DNA of 64,000 bases from Lachnospiraceae bacterium (GTDB lineage: Bacteria > Bacillota > Clostridia > Lachnospirales > Lachnospiraceae). Below, piece by piece: positions 16,023-24,324 of this stretch. Under the pieces are notes generated by a model. The model was not told the DNA's origin, searched no databases, and worked only from the letters and a program-made list of their open reading frames with translations. Location of the stretch: positions 1-64,000 of the forward strand of contig JAAWRC010000014.1 in assembly GCA_022800815.1 (NCBI GenBank), written 5' to 3'. The number at the start of each line of letters is the position of its first letter. Position 1 is the first letter of the stretch. Made by a program: the position numbers and the translations under genes.

Positions 16023-16759
16023 TGGCGAAGAAGAGAGTCACTTACGCACTTCTGGTCCTGGCGGTCATTCTCCTTGCGGGGAGCGCCATCGGGAGCACCA
16101 GGGCGGCGATCACCTATTACAGCGACAACTACACGGCCGAGATTACGGTCTCCCAGATCGGTGTCAGCCTCCTGGAAAACGGGGAAGTGGTCAGCAGCCG
16201 GAATTATGACGACAACGAATGGAAAATGAACTCCAACAACGGGAGCACCGTGGGCGGTGCGTTGCTTCAAAACATGCTGGATGCGGAAAATGGGGAGAAG
16301 CTGGCCCTCAACAGGAAGTACGATGAGAAGCTGACCGTGAGAAACAGCGGCTCCATCGACGAGTACGTGCGGGTCCGGGTTTACCGGTACTGGATGAAGG
16401 ACGGCAAAAAGGTGACGAGCCTGTCCCCCGACCTGATCGACCTGAATCTGGTCAACCAAGGTGTTTGGGTAGAGGGGCCCGCAGCGAGCGCGGAGTGCGT
16501 GGAGCTCTTCCACAAGGGCATTTTGTCCTCCGGCGAGGAGTCGGCGGCCTTTGCGGACACCATCCGCATCGACGGGAAGGTCGCCTCCGAGGCCCGGACC
16601 GAGGTTGACGAGTCGGCGGGAACGGTGACGACGGTTTATAAATACGACGGCGTGGAATTCCACGTGGACGTCGAGGTGGACGCGGTGCAGACCCACAATG
16701 CCCGGGATGCGATTAAGAGCGCCTGGGGCGTGGATGCGGAAAGCCTCGGGATTCTGTGA
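16022..16759 (+). CDS. TasA/camelysin-like secreted protein (second)
   Basis: A 245-residue protein whose start overlaps the preceding stop by one base (TGATG). The signal segment ends GSTRAAITYYSDNY, again like SipW substrates. The body is beta-rich with the TasA/CalY-like stretch LTVRNSGSIDEYVRVRVYRYW. There is no C-terminal anchor, so it should be released or assembled outside the cell. Together with its neighbours it forms a three-gene set resembling the tapA-sipW-tasA system, here joined to a sortase pilus operon. Confidence 0.75.
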   Translation: MAKKRVTYALLVLAVILLAGSAIGSTRAAITYYSDNYTAEITVSQIGVSLLENGEVVSSRNYDDNEWKMNSNNGSTVGGALLQNMLDAENGEKLALNRKYDEKLTVRNSGSIDEYVRVRVYRYWMKDGKKVTSLSPDLIDLNLVNQGVWVEGPAASAECVELFHKGILSSGEESAAFADTIRIDGKVASEARTEVDESAGTVTTVYKYDGVEFHVDVEVDAVQTHNARDAIKSAWGVDAESLGIL

Positions 16760-16773
16760 AGGAGGCGGGAGAG

Positions 16774-17613
16774 ATGAGAAAACGATGGAAAAGCGTGACG
16801 CTGGCGGCGTCCCTGGCCCTGCTCCTGGCGGTTCCCATGACGGCGTCCGCAGAGGACCGGCAGGGCGCCTCCGGGTGGCAGGTGTCCTTCGACGGAAAGA
16901 AGATGGAGAGCAACTTTACCTCCGGCGGAATGAACGACGAGGTGAACGCCATGCAGCCGGGGGACTCCGTGGAGCTGACGGTGACGCTAAAAAACGATTT
17001 TAACGGCAGTGCCAACTGGTACATGAAGAACGAAGTGTTACAGTCTCTGGAGGATGCGGGGGACGCCGCAGGAGGTGCCTACGACTACCTGCTGACCTAC
17101 ACGGATGCGGCGGGGGAGACCTCGACCCTCTATTCCAGTGAGAAGTTCGGCGGGGAGGGAAGGATCGGCGGCGTGGGCCTCCACGGGGCCACCACCACCC
17201 TGGAAGACTACTTCTTCCTGGAGCAGATGGAGGGAGGTGTCTCCGGAGTTGTGAAGCTGAAGGTCGCCCTGGACGGCGAGACCCTGGTCAACGACTACCA
17301 GAACACCCTCGCCAGGCTGCAGATGGATTTTGCGACGGAGCTGGTGGTGGCCGGCGGTTCCGGCACGCCGGGGACCTCCGGCGGAAGCGGTAGAAACGGG
17401 AATGGTTCCGGCACGTCCGGAGGCTCCGGGAAGGTCATAAAGACCGGAGACGAGGCGGAGGTCATGAAAAATCTCATAATCCTGTTCAGTTCCGGGCTGG
17501 TGCTTCTTGTCGGCGGGCTCCTTCTGCTGCGCCGCCAGAGGGAGGAAGAGATTTCGTCGGCGGCGGGAAACGAGGCGGCGGAAGCGACGGCTGTGAGGAG
17601 AAGGAGGAGATAG
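16774..17613 (+). CDS. Membrane-anchored fibre-associated surface protein with atypical sorting motif
   Basis: About 279 residues from ATG 16774, chosen over 16756 because AAGGAGG lies 8 nt before it. A signal peptide ends TASAEDR. A TasA/camelysin-like domain follows (VELTVTLKNDFNGSANWYMKN), then a Gly/Ser-rich linker, VIKTGD, a membrane helix and a positively charged tail. VIKTGD occupies the place of an LPXTG motif but lacks Leu-Pro. It may be a variant sorting signal or simply a membrane anchor for the soluble TasA-like proteins. Confidence 0.72.
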   Translation: MRKRWKSVTLAASLALLLAVPMTASAEDRQGASGWQVSFDGKKMESNFTSGGMNDEVNAMQPGDSVELTVTLKNDFNGSANWYMKNEVLQSLEDAGDAAGGAYDYLLTYTDAAGETSTLYSSEKFGGEGRIGGVGLHGATTTLEDYFFLEQMEGGVSGVVKLKVALDGETLVNDYQNTLARLQMDFATELVVAGGSGTPGTSGGSGRNGNGSGTSGGSGKVIKTGDEAEVMKNLIILFSSGLVLLVGGLLLLRRQREEEISSAAGNEAAEATAVRRRRR

Positions 17614-17614
17614 G

Positions 17615-18691
17615 ATGAAGAAGCAGTTTGGGAAAAACCTGAAGAAGCGTCTGAAATGCTTATCGGTCGGCCTCCTGGCCCTGTCGGCGGCGGCCCTGGC
17701 CCTCGGAACGACGGCTTTTGCGGAGGAGGAGTACACCTACACGGTCCGGCTCCACGCCGGAAACCTGGGGGAGATCACCGGCGGTGGCATCGAGGTGAGT
17801 TCCGGCTCGGCGGCCATCGTCTCCGACGGGGAGCAGGTGGTGATCAGCGGCCTGAAATACGGGGACCTGGTCTCCATAAGGCCCCAGGATGCGGCGGCCT
17901 CCACCGATGCGAGATATTACGTGAGGGGCGTCCGGAGATCAGGAAGGGATAATTCGGAGGCGGAGGCCCCGGCCTTCTACGTGGGCAGCGACCGGGATTT
18001 CGTGGTGGCCTACGGGGTCAGCGGCGACATGGCGGCCTACACGGTGAACTACGTGGACGAGGCCGGGAACCAGGTCATGGCCAGCGACACCTATTACGGA
18101 AACATCGGGGAGAGGCAGTACGTGTCCTCCCGCTACGTGGAGGGGTATCAGCCCCAGGCCCTGAACATGGTGCGGACCCTCTCCGCCAACGAGGCGGAGA
18201 ACGTGTTCGACTTTGTCTACGCACCACTGCCCGCACCGACAGAGCCGGCCCCCGCCACTCCTGCGCCGACGCCCGTAGCGCCTGCACCGGCCCCTGCGGC
18301 GCCGGAAGCCCCGGCCCCCGCACCGGAGGAACCTGCGGGAGCGGAGATTCCCGACGAGCCGGTACCCCTGGGCGGCGACACCAATGCGGGCCCGGAGGAC
18401 AACGAGGAGCAGGGCGGGCAGACGCAGCAGATCGGCGACGAGCAGACCCCCCTGTCGAACGGACAGGAGTTCCTGCAGGATAAGGACATCGAGGACGAGA
18501 ACGTGCCCCTGGGGACCTTCAAGGACGAGAAGAAGAACACGGTGATGGGATACCTCCCCGTCTATATCGGGATCGGCTTTGCGGCCGTGGCGGCCCTGAT
18601 CGTATCGGCGGTTCTGCTTAAGAAAAAGAGAAAAACGGTGAAATCGGGTCCGGAGACAGGAAGCGGGCGGTCCGGATGCCGCAGGAAATAG
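17615..18691 (+). CDS. MucBP-like surface protein with Pro/Ala stalk and C-terminal membrane helix
   Basis: The 358-residue protein has a signal peptide (cleavage after TAFA), an N-terminal beta domain and a MucBP-type repeat (about residues 146-204, YTVNYVDEAGNQVMASDTYY). A Pro/Ala-rich stalk (about residues 205-245) and an acidic segment precede a transmembrane helix and basic tail. No LPXTG motif is visible, so it is probably membrane-anchored. The MucBP similarity suggests binding to mucin or other glycoproteins, but this is family-level inference. It lies between the fibre genes and sipW. Confidence 0.72.
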   Translation: MKKQFGKNLKKRLKCLSVGLLALSAAALALGTTAFAEEEYTYTVRLHAGNLGEITGGGIEVSSGSAAIVSDGEQVVISGLKYGDLVSIRPQDAAASTDARYYVRGVRRSGRDNSEAEAPAFYVGSDRDFVVAYGVSGDMAAYTVNYVDEAGNQVMASDTYYGNIGERQYVSSRYVEGYQPQALNMVRTLSANEAENVFDFVYAPLPAPTEPAPATPAPTPVAPAPAPAAPEAPAPAPEEPAGAEIPDEPVPLGGDTNAGPEDNEEQGGQTQQIGDEQTPLSNGQEFLQDKDIEDENVPLGTFKDEKKNTVMGYLPVYIGIGFAAVAALIVSAVLLKKKRKTVKSGPETGSGRSGCRRK

Positions 18692-18694
18692 TCC

Positions 18695-19210
18695 ATGGGA
18701 AAAAAGAAAGGAAAAACACGGAGGATCGCCGGCAGGATCTGCGGCATTTTGGGCATTCTTCTGATCGTGCTGGTGATCCTGCTCTGTTCCACGCTGGTTC
18801 TGCCGAGATTCTTCGGTTATCACATGTACCACGTCTTGAGCGGCAGCATGGAGCCGGAGCTTCCGGTGGGGAGTCTGATCTACGTCTGCGGGGGCGCACC
18901 GGAGAATGCAGAACCGGACGACGTCATCGCCTTCTACGGCTCCCTGGAGGATTCCGGCATCATCACCCACCGGGTGGTGAAGAACAACGTGGTGTCCGGC
19001 ACCTTCCGGACGAAGGGGGACGCCAATGCGGAGGAGGACCCGCTTCCGGTTCCCTACGAAAACTATATCGGCAGCGTGGCGTTCCATGTCCCGTACATGG
19101 GGAAACTTCTGACCGGTATGACTTCCCTTTATGGGAAGCTGGCGGCGGTCTGCATCGTCCTTTTGGGCGTGATCTTGAACATGGCGGGTTCTCACCTATC
19201 CAAAGGGTGA
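18695..19210 (+). CDS. sipW: SipW-type (ER-type) signal peptidase I
   Basis: The 171-residue enzyme has an N-terminal and a C-terminal transmembrane helix. It carries nucleophile Ser51 in LSGSMEPEL and His92 in IITHRVV in place of the bacterial Lys, the hallmark of the ER/SipW subtype. The substrates should be the three TasA/camelysin-like precursors encoded between 15.5 and 17.6 kb. It closes the operon; the terminator stem overlaps its last codons. Confidence 0.92.
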   Translation: MGKKKGKTRRIAGRICGILGILLIVLVILLCSTLVLPRFFGYHMYHVLSGSMEPELPVGSLIYVCGGAPENAEPDDVIAFYGSLEDSGIITHRVVKNNVVSGTFRTKGDANAEEDPLPVPYENYIGSVAFHVPYMGKLLTGMTSLYGKLAAVCIVLLGVILNMAGSHLSKG

Positions 19211-19222
19211 GAACCCGTTTTT
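19186..19222 (+). terminator. Intrinsic terminator of the pilus/fibre operon
   Basis: A perfect 11-bp stem (GGGTTCTCACC at 19186-19196 with GGTGAGAACCC at 19206-19216) has a 9-nt loop and is followed by GTTTTT. The left arm lies inside the last codons of sipW. Confidence 0.92.
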
Positions 19223-19252
19223 GGCATTCTCTGAGGGTTTTTATACAAAATC

Positions 19253-19281
19253 TTGACACGGAAGGGAAAAACAGATAGAAT
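19253..19281 (+). promoter_or_regulatory. Sigma-A promoter before the Rpn-like gene
   Basis: TTGACA (19253-19258), 17-base spacer, TAGAAT (19276-19281). It directly follows the operon terminator and faces the gene at 19336. Confidence 0.8.
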
Positions 19282-19335
19282 AAAATTAACATATCCGGGA
19301 GCATATCTGAACCGTTCGGTTACTGATTCCCCTGT

Positions 19336-20361
19336 ATGAAAAATATTAAAATAAGGCGGAACAGGAACGAGCGGGAAGACCTCGTTTGCATAATGGAAAT
19401 AAGAACTTCGCAGGCAGTTCCGTTCCGCAGGCGGGAAAGGCGGAGCATGTCTGGAAAAAGACGGAGGGACACAAGACGGACCAAAAGCGTTCCGGAGGAG
19501 GCCGGCATTCGATGGCATCCGGGCTTTTGCGGAGCGGCGGAGATTGAATTTCTGTCAAACAAAAGAGACCTGGAGTTTCTTCAGGAATATCATCTGAGCA
19601 GGGAGCCTGTCCGGATGGATCTGCTGGTGATCAAAAGGCTCACGGACGTCCCGGTGGAAAATGAGATCGGACATCTCATATCGTTTTTCAGGGAAGGATA
19701 TCCGAGAGAATTGTTCAAAAAACTGCAATCCATGGGGCTTGAGGTCCGCAGATGTTATCCTGGCATATACTATATCTGCGGAAAGCAGATGCTGTTTGAC
19801 ACGCAGGTGGTAGTGACCGGACAGCTGAACCCTGAGATTCATTGCGCTCTCCGCATTCTTTCCAGACGGGCACGCATCAACGAGGCAAAAACATTCATAG
19901 AGCGGGCAGCCAGACTGACGGAGCCGGGGGACAGGAACAATGCGGATGCGGTTCTTCAGGTCAGCGTTTCGGCAAATCCGGAATTGTACAGGGCGATCAG
20001 AAGGGGGGATGACAAAATGTGTGACGCTTTGAGGGAATTGATGAAAGACGATTTTGAGAAAATGAATCTGGAGTTTGAAAAGAAGATGGAGGCCGAGACT
20101 AAGAAGATGAAAGCCGAGACTAAGAAGATGAAAGCCGAGACCAAAAAAGCGAAAGCGGAGATTAGAAAGATAAACGGCGAGCTGAAAACGGCGAAGGTCA
20201 AAGCCGAGAAGATGAAACGGGAAACGCTGCTTGTAGCGGTGAAGAATTTGATGGAGACGATGAAGTGGACGGCGGACCAGGCGATGGACGCCATAAAGGT
20301 CCCGGAGACGGAAAGACACATTCTTATGGCTGGGGGAGAAATCGCAGAGGGGAAGGCTTGA
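19336..20361 (+). CDS. Rpn/PD-(D/E)XK nuclease-like protein with internal deletion
   Basis: The 341-residue protein resembles Rpn-family putative transposase/nucleases of Lachnospiraceae: WHPGFCGAAEIEF, then LLVIKR and NEIGHL, and later YPRELFKKLQSMGLEV with GIYYICGKQMLFDTQVVV. From recollection of the family, about 50 residues carrying the core EYK catalytic motif and the FYKVxGYACLYK region should lie between NEIG and REGYPRELF. Here these join directly. The C-terminal coil contains three 21-bp repeats (ETKKMKA). The protein is therefore probably nuclease-dead. The start is uncertain: ATG 19447 has a better ribosome site. A near-consensus promoter precedes it. Confidence 0.65.
   Translation: MKNIKIRRNRNEREDLVCIMEIRTSQAVPFRRRERRSMSGKRRRDTRRTKSVPEEAGIRWHPGFCGAAEIEFLSNKRDLEFLQEYHLSREPVRMDLLVIKRLTDVPVENEIGHLISFFREGYPRELFKKLQSMGLEVRRCYPGIYYICGKQMLFDTQVVVTGQLNPEIHCALRILSRRARINEAKTFIERAARLTEPGDRNNADAVLQVSVSANPELYRAIRRGDDKMCDALRELMKDDFEKMNLEFEKKMEAETKKMKAETKKMKAETKKAKAEIRKINGELKTAKVKAEKMKRETLLVAVKNLMETMKWTADQAMDAIKVPETERHILMAGGEIAEGKA
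20092..20154 (+). repeat. Three tandem 21-bp repeats in the coiled-coil region
   Basis: Units at 20092-20112, 20113-20133 and 20134-20154. The first two are identical and the third has a few substitutions. Each encodes AETKK(M/A)KA-like heptads, lengthening the coil without shifting frame. Confidence 0.85.
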
Positions 20362-20414
20362 GGGCTCCGACGGCGACCTCTGAGAGAAATCTTTTTCCGG
20401 AACGGCATTTCCCC

Positions 20415-20443
20415 TTGCCCCCGCTTTTCGTTTATTATATAAT
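20415..20443 (+). promoter_or_regulatory. Promoter of the phosphofructokinase gene
   Basis: TTGCCC (20415-20420), 17-base spacer, TATAAT (20438-20443), about 65 bp before the start codon. Confidence 0.7.
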
Positions 20444-20506
20444 AGAGATAATTCACAGGCGGAAATGCCAGGAGAAAAAATGTAGCAGAGGGAGGCGGTT
20501 TTATTT

Positions 20507-21628
20507 ATGTTGAGAGTAGGGATGTTGACAAGCGGCGGCGACTGTCAGAGCTTGAATGCGGTTATGCGGGGCGTGGCAAAGGCGCTGTACCAGATGTACG
20601 ATGACGTGGAGATCATCGGCTTCAAGGATGGCTACAAGGGTCTGATTTATATGAATTACCAGATCATGCAGCCCTGGGATTTCTCAGGGATCCTGACGCA
20701 GGGAGGCACGATCCTCGGCACCTCCAGGCAGCCCTTCAAGCTGATGCGGGTCCATGACGAGAATGATTTGGACAAGGTGGAGGCCATGAAGCACACCTAC
20801 AGGCAGCTGCGTCTGGAGTGTCTGGTGATACTGGGCGGAAACGGCAGCCAGAAGACGGCGAACCTGCTCAGGGAGGAGGGGCTGAACGTCATCGGCCTGC
20901 CCAAGACCATCGACAACGACCTCTGGGGCACGGACATGACCTTTGGCTTCCAGAGCGCAGTCGACATTGCCACCAATGCCATTGACTGCATCCACACCAC
21001 GGCGGCGTCCCACAGCCGGGTGTTCATGATTGAGATCATGGGTCACGGGGCCGGATGGCTGACGCTGAATGCGGGCATGGCCGGCGGCGCCGACATCATC
21101 CTGATTCCGGAGATTCCTTACGATATCAATTCGGTCATCGGTGCCCTCAAGAAAAGGGAGAAGGAGGGCAAGTTTTTCTCCATCATCGCAGTGGCGGAGG
21201 GAGCGATCTCCAAGGAGGATGCGAAGCTCACCAAGAAGGAGTTGAAGAAAAAGAAGGAGAAGGCGAAAAAGGACGGAAAGCCGGTTTATCCTTCCGTCGC
21301 CTACGAGATCGGCGCACAGATCGAGGAGGCCTGCGGCATCGAGGTTCGCGTGACGGTTCCCGGACACATGCAGAGGGGCGGCGTTCCCTGCGCATACGAC
21401 CGGGTGCTCTCCTCCCGCCTGGGTGCGGCGGCAGCCAGGATGATCAGCAAGAAACAGTACGGTTACATGGTGGCGGTCAAGAGCCGTGAGATTTCCAAGA
21501 CACCCTTGGAGGAGGTGGCCGGAAAGTTAAAGACCGTTCCCCCCGAATCGACCATTATCGGGGAGGCGCGTCTTCTGGGAATCAGCTTCGGCGACGAGCC
21601 TTACGAGGAAGAGAAAAAGCGGAAATAA
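20507..21628 (+). CDS. pfkA: 6-phosphofructokinase (PfkA family)
   Basis: This 373-residue protein catalyses phosphorylation of fructose 6-phosphate. The family blocks are clear: TSGGDCQSLNAVMRG, GGTILGTSR, LGGNGSQKTA, PKTIDND and IEIMGHGAGWL. At the two positions used to separate donors it has Gly in GGNGS (as in ATP enzymes) and Lys in PKTIDND (as in PPi enzymes). It therefore belongs to the mixed Gly/Lys group, for which ATP use is common but not certain. It has its own promoter and is followed by a hairpin terminator before dnaX. Confidence 0.9.
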   Translation: MLRVGMLTSGGDCQSLNAVMRGVAKALYQMYDDVEIIGFKDGYKGLIYMNYQIMQPWDFSGILTQGGTILGTSRQPFKLMRVHDENDLDKVEAMKHTYRQLRLECLVILGGNGSQKTANLLREEGLNVIGLPKTIDNDLWGTDMTFGFQSAVDIATNAIDCIHTTAASHSRVFMIEIMGHGAGWLTLNAGMAGGADIILIPEIPYDINSVIGALKKREKEGKFFSIIAVAEGAISKEDAKLTKKELKKKKEKAKKDGKPVYPSVAYEIGAQIEEACGIEVRVTVPGHMQRGGVPCAYDRVLSSRLGAAAARMISKKQYGYMVAVKSREISKTPLEEVAGKLKTVPPESTIIGEARLLGISFGDEPYEEEKKRK

Positions 21629-21642
21629 CAATGAGAAAGGCG

Positions 21643-21672
21643 GGGCGGGCCGAAAGGTCCGCCCACTCTTTG
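21643..21672 (+). terminator. Terminator between pfkA and dnaX
   Basis: GGGCGGGCC (21643-21651) and GGTCCGCCC (21656-21664) pair with one G-U pair around a GAAA tetraloop; a short T-rich stretch follows. Confidence 0.7.
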
Positions 21673-21703
21673 TCGTTCGGCGTACAGAGAAAGGGAATGA
21701 ATC

Positions 21704-23335
21704 ATGGCATACACGGCATTGTACAGAAAATGGAGGCCCCAGACCTTTGAGGATGTGAAAGGGCAGGATCATATTGTGACGACGCTTAAGAATCAGATCC
21801 GGACGGGGCGCATCGGCCATGCGTATCTGTTCTGCGGAACACGTGGAACGGGAAAAACCACGATTGCGAAAATTTTTGCGAGAGCGGTTAACTGCGAGCG
21901 GCCGGTGGATGGAAATCCATGCGGAGCATGCGCCGCCTGCCGTTCCATCGCCGGCGGAAATTCCGTCAACGTGGTAGAGATTGATGCGGCTTCCAACAAT
22001 GGCGTGGACAATATTCGGGAGATTCGGAGCGAGGTCCAGTATTCACCTGCGGAGGGCAAATACAGAGTCTATATCATTGACGAGGTTCATATGCTGTCCA
22101 CGGGAGCCTTTAATGCGCTTCTCAAGACTTTGGAGGAGCCGCCTTCCTACGTGATTTTTATTCTGGCTACCACGGAGGCACACAAAATTCCGGTGACCGT
22201 GCTGTCCCGCTGCCAGAGGTATGATTTTCGCCGGATTGGCGGGGAGACGATTATCGACAGACTGGCAGAAATGGCGGCTGCGGAGCGGATTGACGTGGAG
22301 GAAAAAGCGCTCCGGTACATTGCGAAGAAGGGGGATGGCTCCATGCGGGACGCCATCAGCCTTTTCGACCAGTGTATTGCGTTCCATTACGGGGAGCGGC
22401 TTACCTGTGAAAAGGTGCTGGAGGTGCTGGGAGCCGTGGACAACGAGGTGTTCAGCAGCCTTCTCCGGAATGTGGCCGGAGGAGACACGGTGGGAAGTCT
22501 GCGGATTGTCGAGGAGATCGTGCTTCAGGGGCGGGAGATCACCCAGTTCGTGCTGGACTTCACCTGGTATATGCGCAACCTCCTGTTGTTCGAAGCCACA
22601 GGTGATGCGGAGGGACTGGACGTGACGGCCGAGGACGTGGGCCGGCTTGGGGAAGAGGCGAAGCTGGTGGATGGCGGAACCCTGATGCGCTACATCCGCA
22701 TTTTTTCGGAGCTGTCGAACCAGATGCGTTATGCGGCCGGAAAACGGGTGCTTTTGGAATTGGCGGTCATTCGTCTCACAAAGCCTCAGATGGAAGAAAA
22801 CATGGATTCCATTGTGAAGCGGTTAAAAGAACTGGAGAGACGTCTGGACGAGGGGAACTTTGCCCTGCCGGAGAGGCCGGGCGGCTTTGAGCCGGGAACG
22901 GGAACCGGAGCCGGAGTCCCGGGGCAGGAACCAGGGAACGCATCCGGAGTGGATGAACGGGGAGCGGATTCGGAAGAGCGGCTGGTGGTTCTTCCAAAGG
23001 CGCAGTATGAGGATCTGCAGCTGGTGAAAGGGCAGTGGGGGCGGATTGTCCGGGATCTGGGCGCTGCCAGCAGGCCGGTGCTCTCGGGAGCCGAGGTGGA
23101 GCCCTTCGGGGAGGGCGGTTTGATGTTAAACTTCCGGGACGAAACCCTCTATTTAATAGGAAGCCGGGAGTCGGTACTCTCGGAACTTACGGATTATGTG
23201 CGGATGAATTTTCAGAGGGAGATCACTTTCAGAGCCCGTCTGCTTGCGGGAAGCGAGCGAAAAGACACCCGTTACGTCAGCGAGGAAGAGCTGAAAGAAA
23301 AAATTCATATGGACATTGTGACGGAAAATGATTAG
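21704..23335 (+). CDS. dnaX: DNA polymerase III gamma/tau subunit
   Basis: This 543-residue clamp-loader ATPase starts MAYTALYRKWRPQTF. It has Walker A (GTRGTGKTT), a zinc-binding cluster (CGACAACRSI region), Walker B-type DEVH, and the sensor region SRCQRYDF. The C-terminal ~170 residues, from a Gly/Pro-rich linker on, form the tau-like extension. It heads the usual Firmicute dnaX-ybaB-recR cluster, 39 nt before ybaB. No SRP RNA gene, often found upstream of dnaX, fits in the 75-nt gap. Confidence 0.97.
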   Translation: MAYTALYRKWRPQTFEDVKGQDHIVTTLKNQIRTGRIGHAYLFCGTRGTGKTTIAKIFARAVNCERPVDGNPCGACAACRSIAGGNSVNVVEIDAASNNGVDNIREIRSEVQYSPAEGKYRVYIIDEVHMLSTGAFNALLKTLEEPPSYVIFILATTEAHKIPVTVLSRCQRYDFRRIGGETIIDRLAEMAAAERIDVEEKALRYIAKKGDGSMRDAISLFDQCIAFHYGERLTCEKVLEVLGAVDNEVFSSLLRNVAGGDTVGSLRIVEEIVLQGREITQFVLDFTWYMRNLLLFEATGDAEGLDVTAEDVGRLGEEAKLVDGGTLMRYIRIFSELSNQMRYAAGKRVLLELAVIRLTKPQMEENMDSIVKRLKELERRLDEGNFALPERPGGFEPGTGTGAGVPGQEPGNASGVDERGADSEERLVVLPKAQYEDLQLVKGQWGRIVRDLGAASRPVLSGAEVEPFGEGGLMLNFRDETLYLIGSRESVLSELTDYVRMNFQREITFRARLLAGSERKDTRYVSEEELKEKIHMDIVTEND

Positions 23336-23374
23336 AATGATAGAAGATGCGAAACAGGAAGGAGAATGGACTTT

Positions 23375-23719
23375 ATGGCAAAGCGCGGCGGATTTCCGGG
23401 AGGAATGCCCGGTAATATGAATAATCTGATGAAGCAGGCCCAGAGGATGCAGAGACAGATGGAGGAAGCCCAGAAGGAATTTGAGACGAAGGTGTTTACG
23501 GCGGCGGCGGGCGGCGGCGCCGTGGAGGTGACGGTTTCCGGAAAGAAGGAGATCACCTCGGTGAAACTGGCGGAGGAGGTCGTGGACCCGGATGACGTCG
23601 AGATGCTTGAGGATCTCATCATGGCGGCGGCCAACGAGGCGCTTCGGCAGATGGAGGAGGCTTCCGCCGCCAACATGTCCGGTCTGACCGGCGGCCTCGG
23701 CGGAGGGTTTCCGTTCTGA
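23375..23719 (+). CDS. ybaB: YbaB/EbfC nucleoid-associated protein
   Basis: A 114-residue DNA-binding protein of the YbaB/EbfC family with a Gly/Met-rich N-terminus, the helix MKQAQRMQRQMEEAQKEF, and the conserved EVTVSGKKEITSVKL strand pair. ATG 23375 is preferred to 23366: GGAG at 23361-23364 is 10 nt from the former and only 1 nt from the latter. It overlaps recR by one base and sits in the canonical position. Confidence 0.95.
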   Translation: MAKRGGFPGGMPGNMNNLMKQAQRMQRQMEEAQKEFETKVFTAAAGGGAVEVTVSGKKEITSVKLAEEVVDPDDVEMLEDLIMAAANEALRQMEEASAANMSGLTGGLGGGFPF

Positions 23720-24315
23720 TGGATTACTACAGCAGTAAGATCACGGCGCTGATTGATGAATTTTCCAGGCTTCCGGGCATTGGCGCCAAGTCTGCCCAGA
23801 GACTTGCCTTTCATGTGATCAGTATGCCGGAGGAGAGGGTAAACGGCCTGGCCCAGGCTCTCGTGGAGGCCAGGAGGGGCGTCCGCTATTGCAGGGAGTG
23901 CTGTACGCTGACCGACGACGAGCTCTGTCCCATCTGTGCCAGCGAGAAGCGGGACCACGGAACCATCATGGTGGTGGAAAATACCAGAGACCTGGCGGCC
24001 TACGAAAAGACGGGCCGTTACGGCGGGGTCTATCACGTGCTTCACGGGGCCATCTCCCCGGCCCTGGGCATCGGCCCGACGGATATCCGTTTAAAGGAAC
24101 TGATGGCCAGGCTGGCCGGCGACGTGAAGGAGGTCATCATCGCCACCAACTCAAGTCTCGAGGGGGAGACCACGGCCATGTATCTGAGCAAGCTGATCAA
24201 GCCCGCCGGCATCCTCGTCACCAGGATCGCCAGCGGCGTGCCCGTGGGCGGAGATCTGGAGTATATCGACGAGGTGACGCTCCTGCGCGCCCTGGAGGGG
24301 CGGACCGAGCTGTGA
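23719..24315 (+). CDS. recR: Recombination mediator RecR
   Basis: The 198-residue RecR is of normal length. It has a helix-hairpin-helix segment (LPGIGAKSAQRLAFH), a C4 zinc finger (CRECCTLTDDELCPIC), a Toprim domain (MVVENTRDLAAYEKTG) and a C-terminal Walker-like tail. It acts with RecF/RecO in gap repair. The start overlaps the ybaB stop. It is convergent with azlD, with only 9 bp between the stops and no terminator visible. Confidence 0.97.
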   Translation: MDYYSSKITALIDEFSRLPGIGAKSAQRLAFHVISMPEERVNGLAQALVEARRGVRYCRECCTLTDDELCPICASEKRDHGTIMVVENTRDLAAYEKTGRYGGVYHVLHGAISPALGIGPTDIRLKELMARLAGDVKEVIIATNSSLEGETTAMYLSKLIKPAGILVTRIASGVPVGGDLEYIDEVTLLRALEGRTEL

Positions 24316-24324
24316 GAAGACGGG

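Noticed and set aside
20092-20154. CRISPR-like array
   Set aside because: The 21-bp units are directly tandem with no spacers and encode in-frame coiled-coil heptads.
21629-21703. SRP RNA gene, often found before dnaX
   Set aside because: The gap is only 75 nt and is occupied by the pfkA terminator and the dnaX ribosome site.
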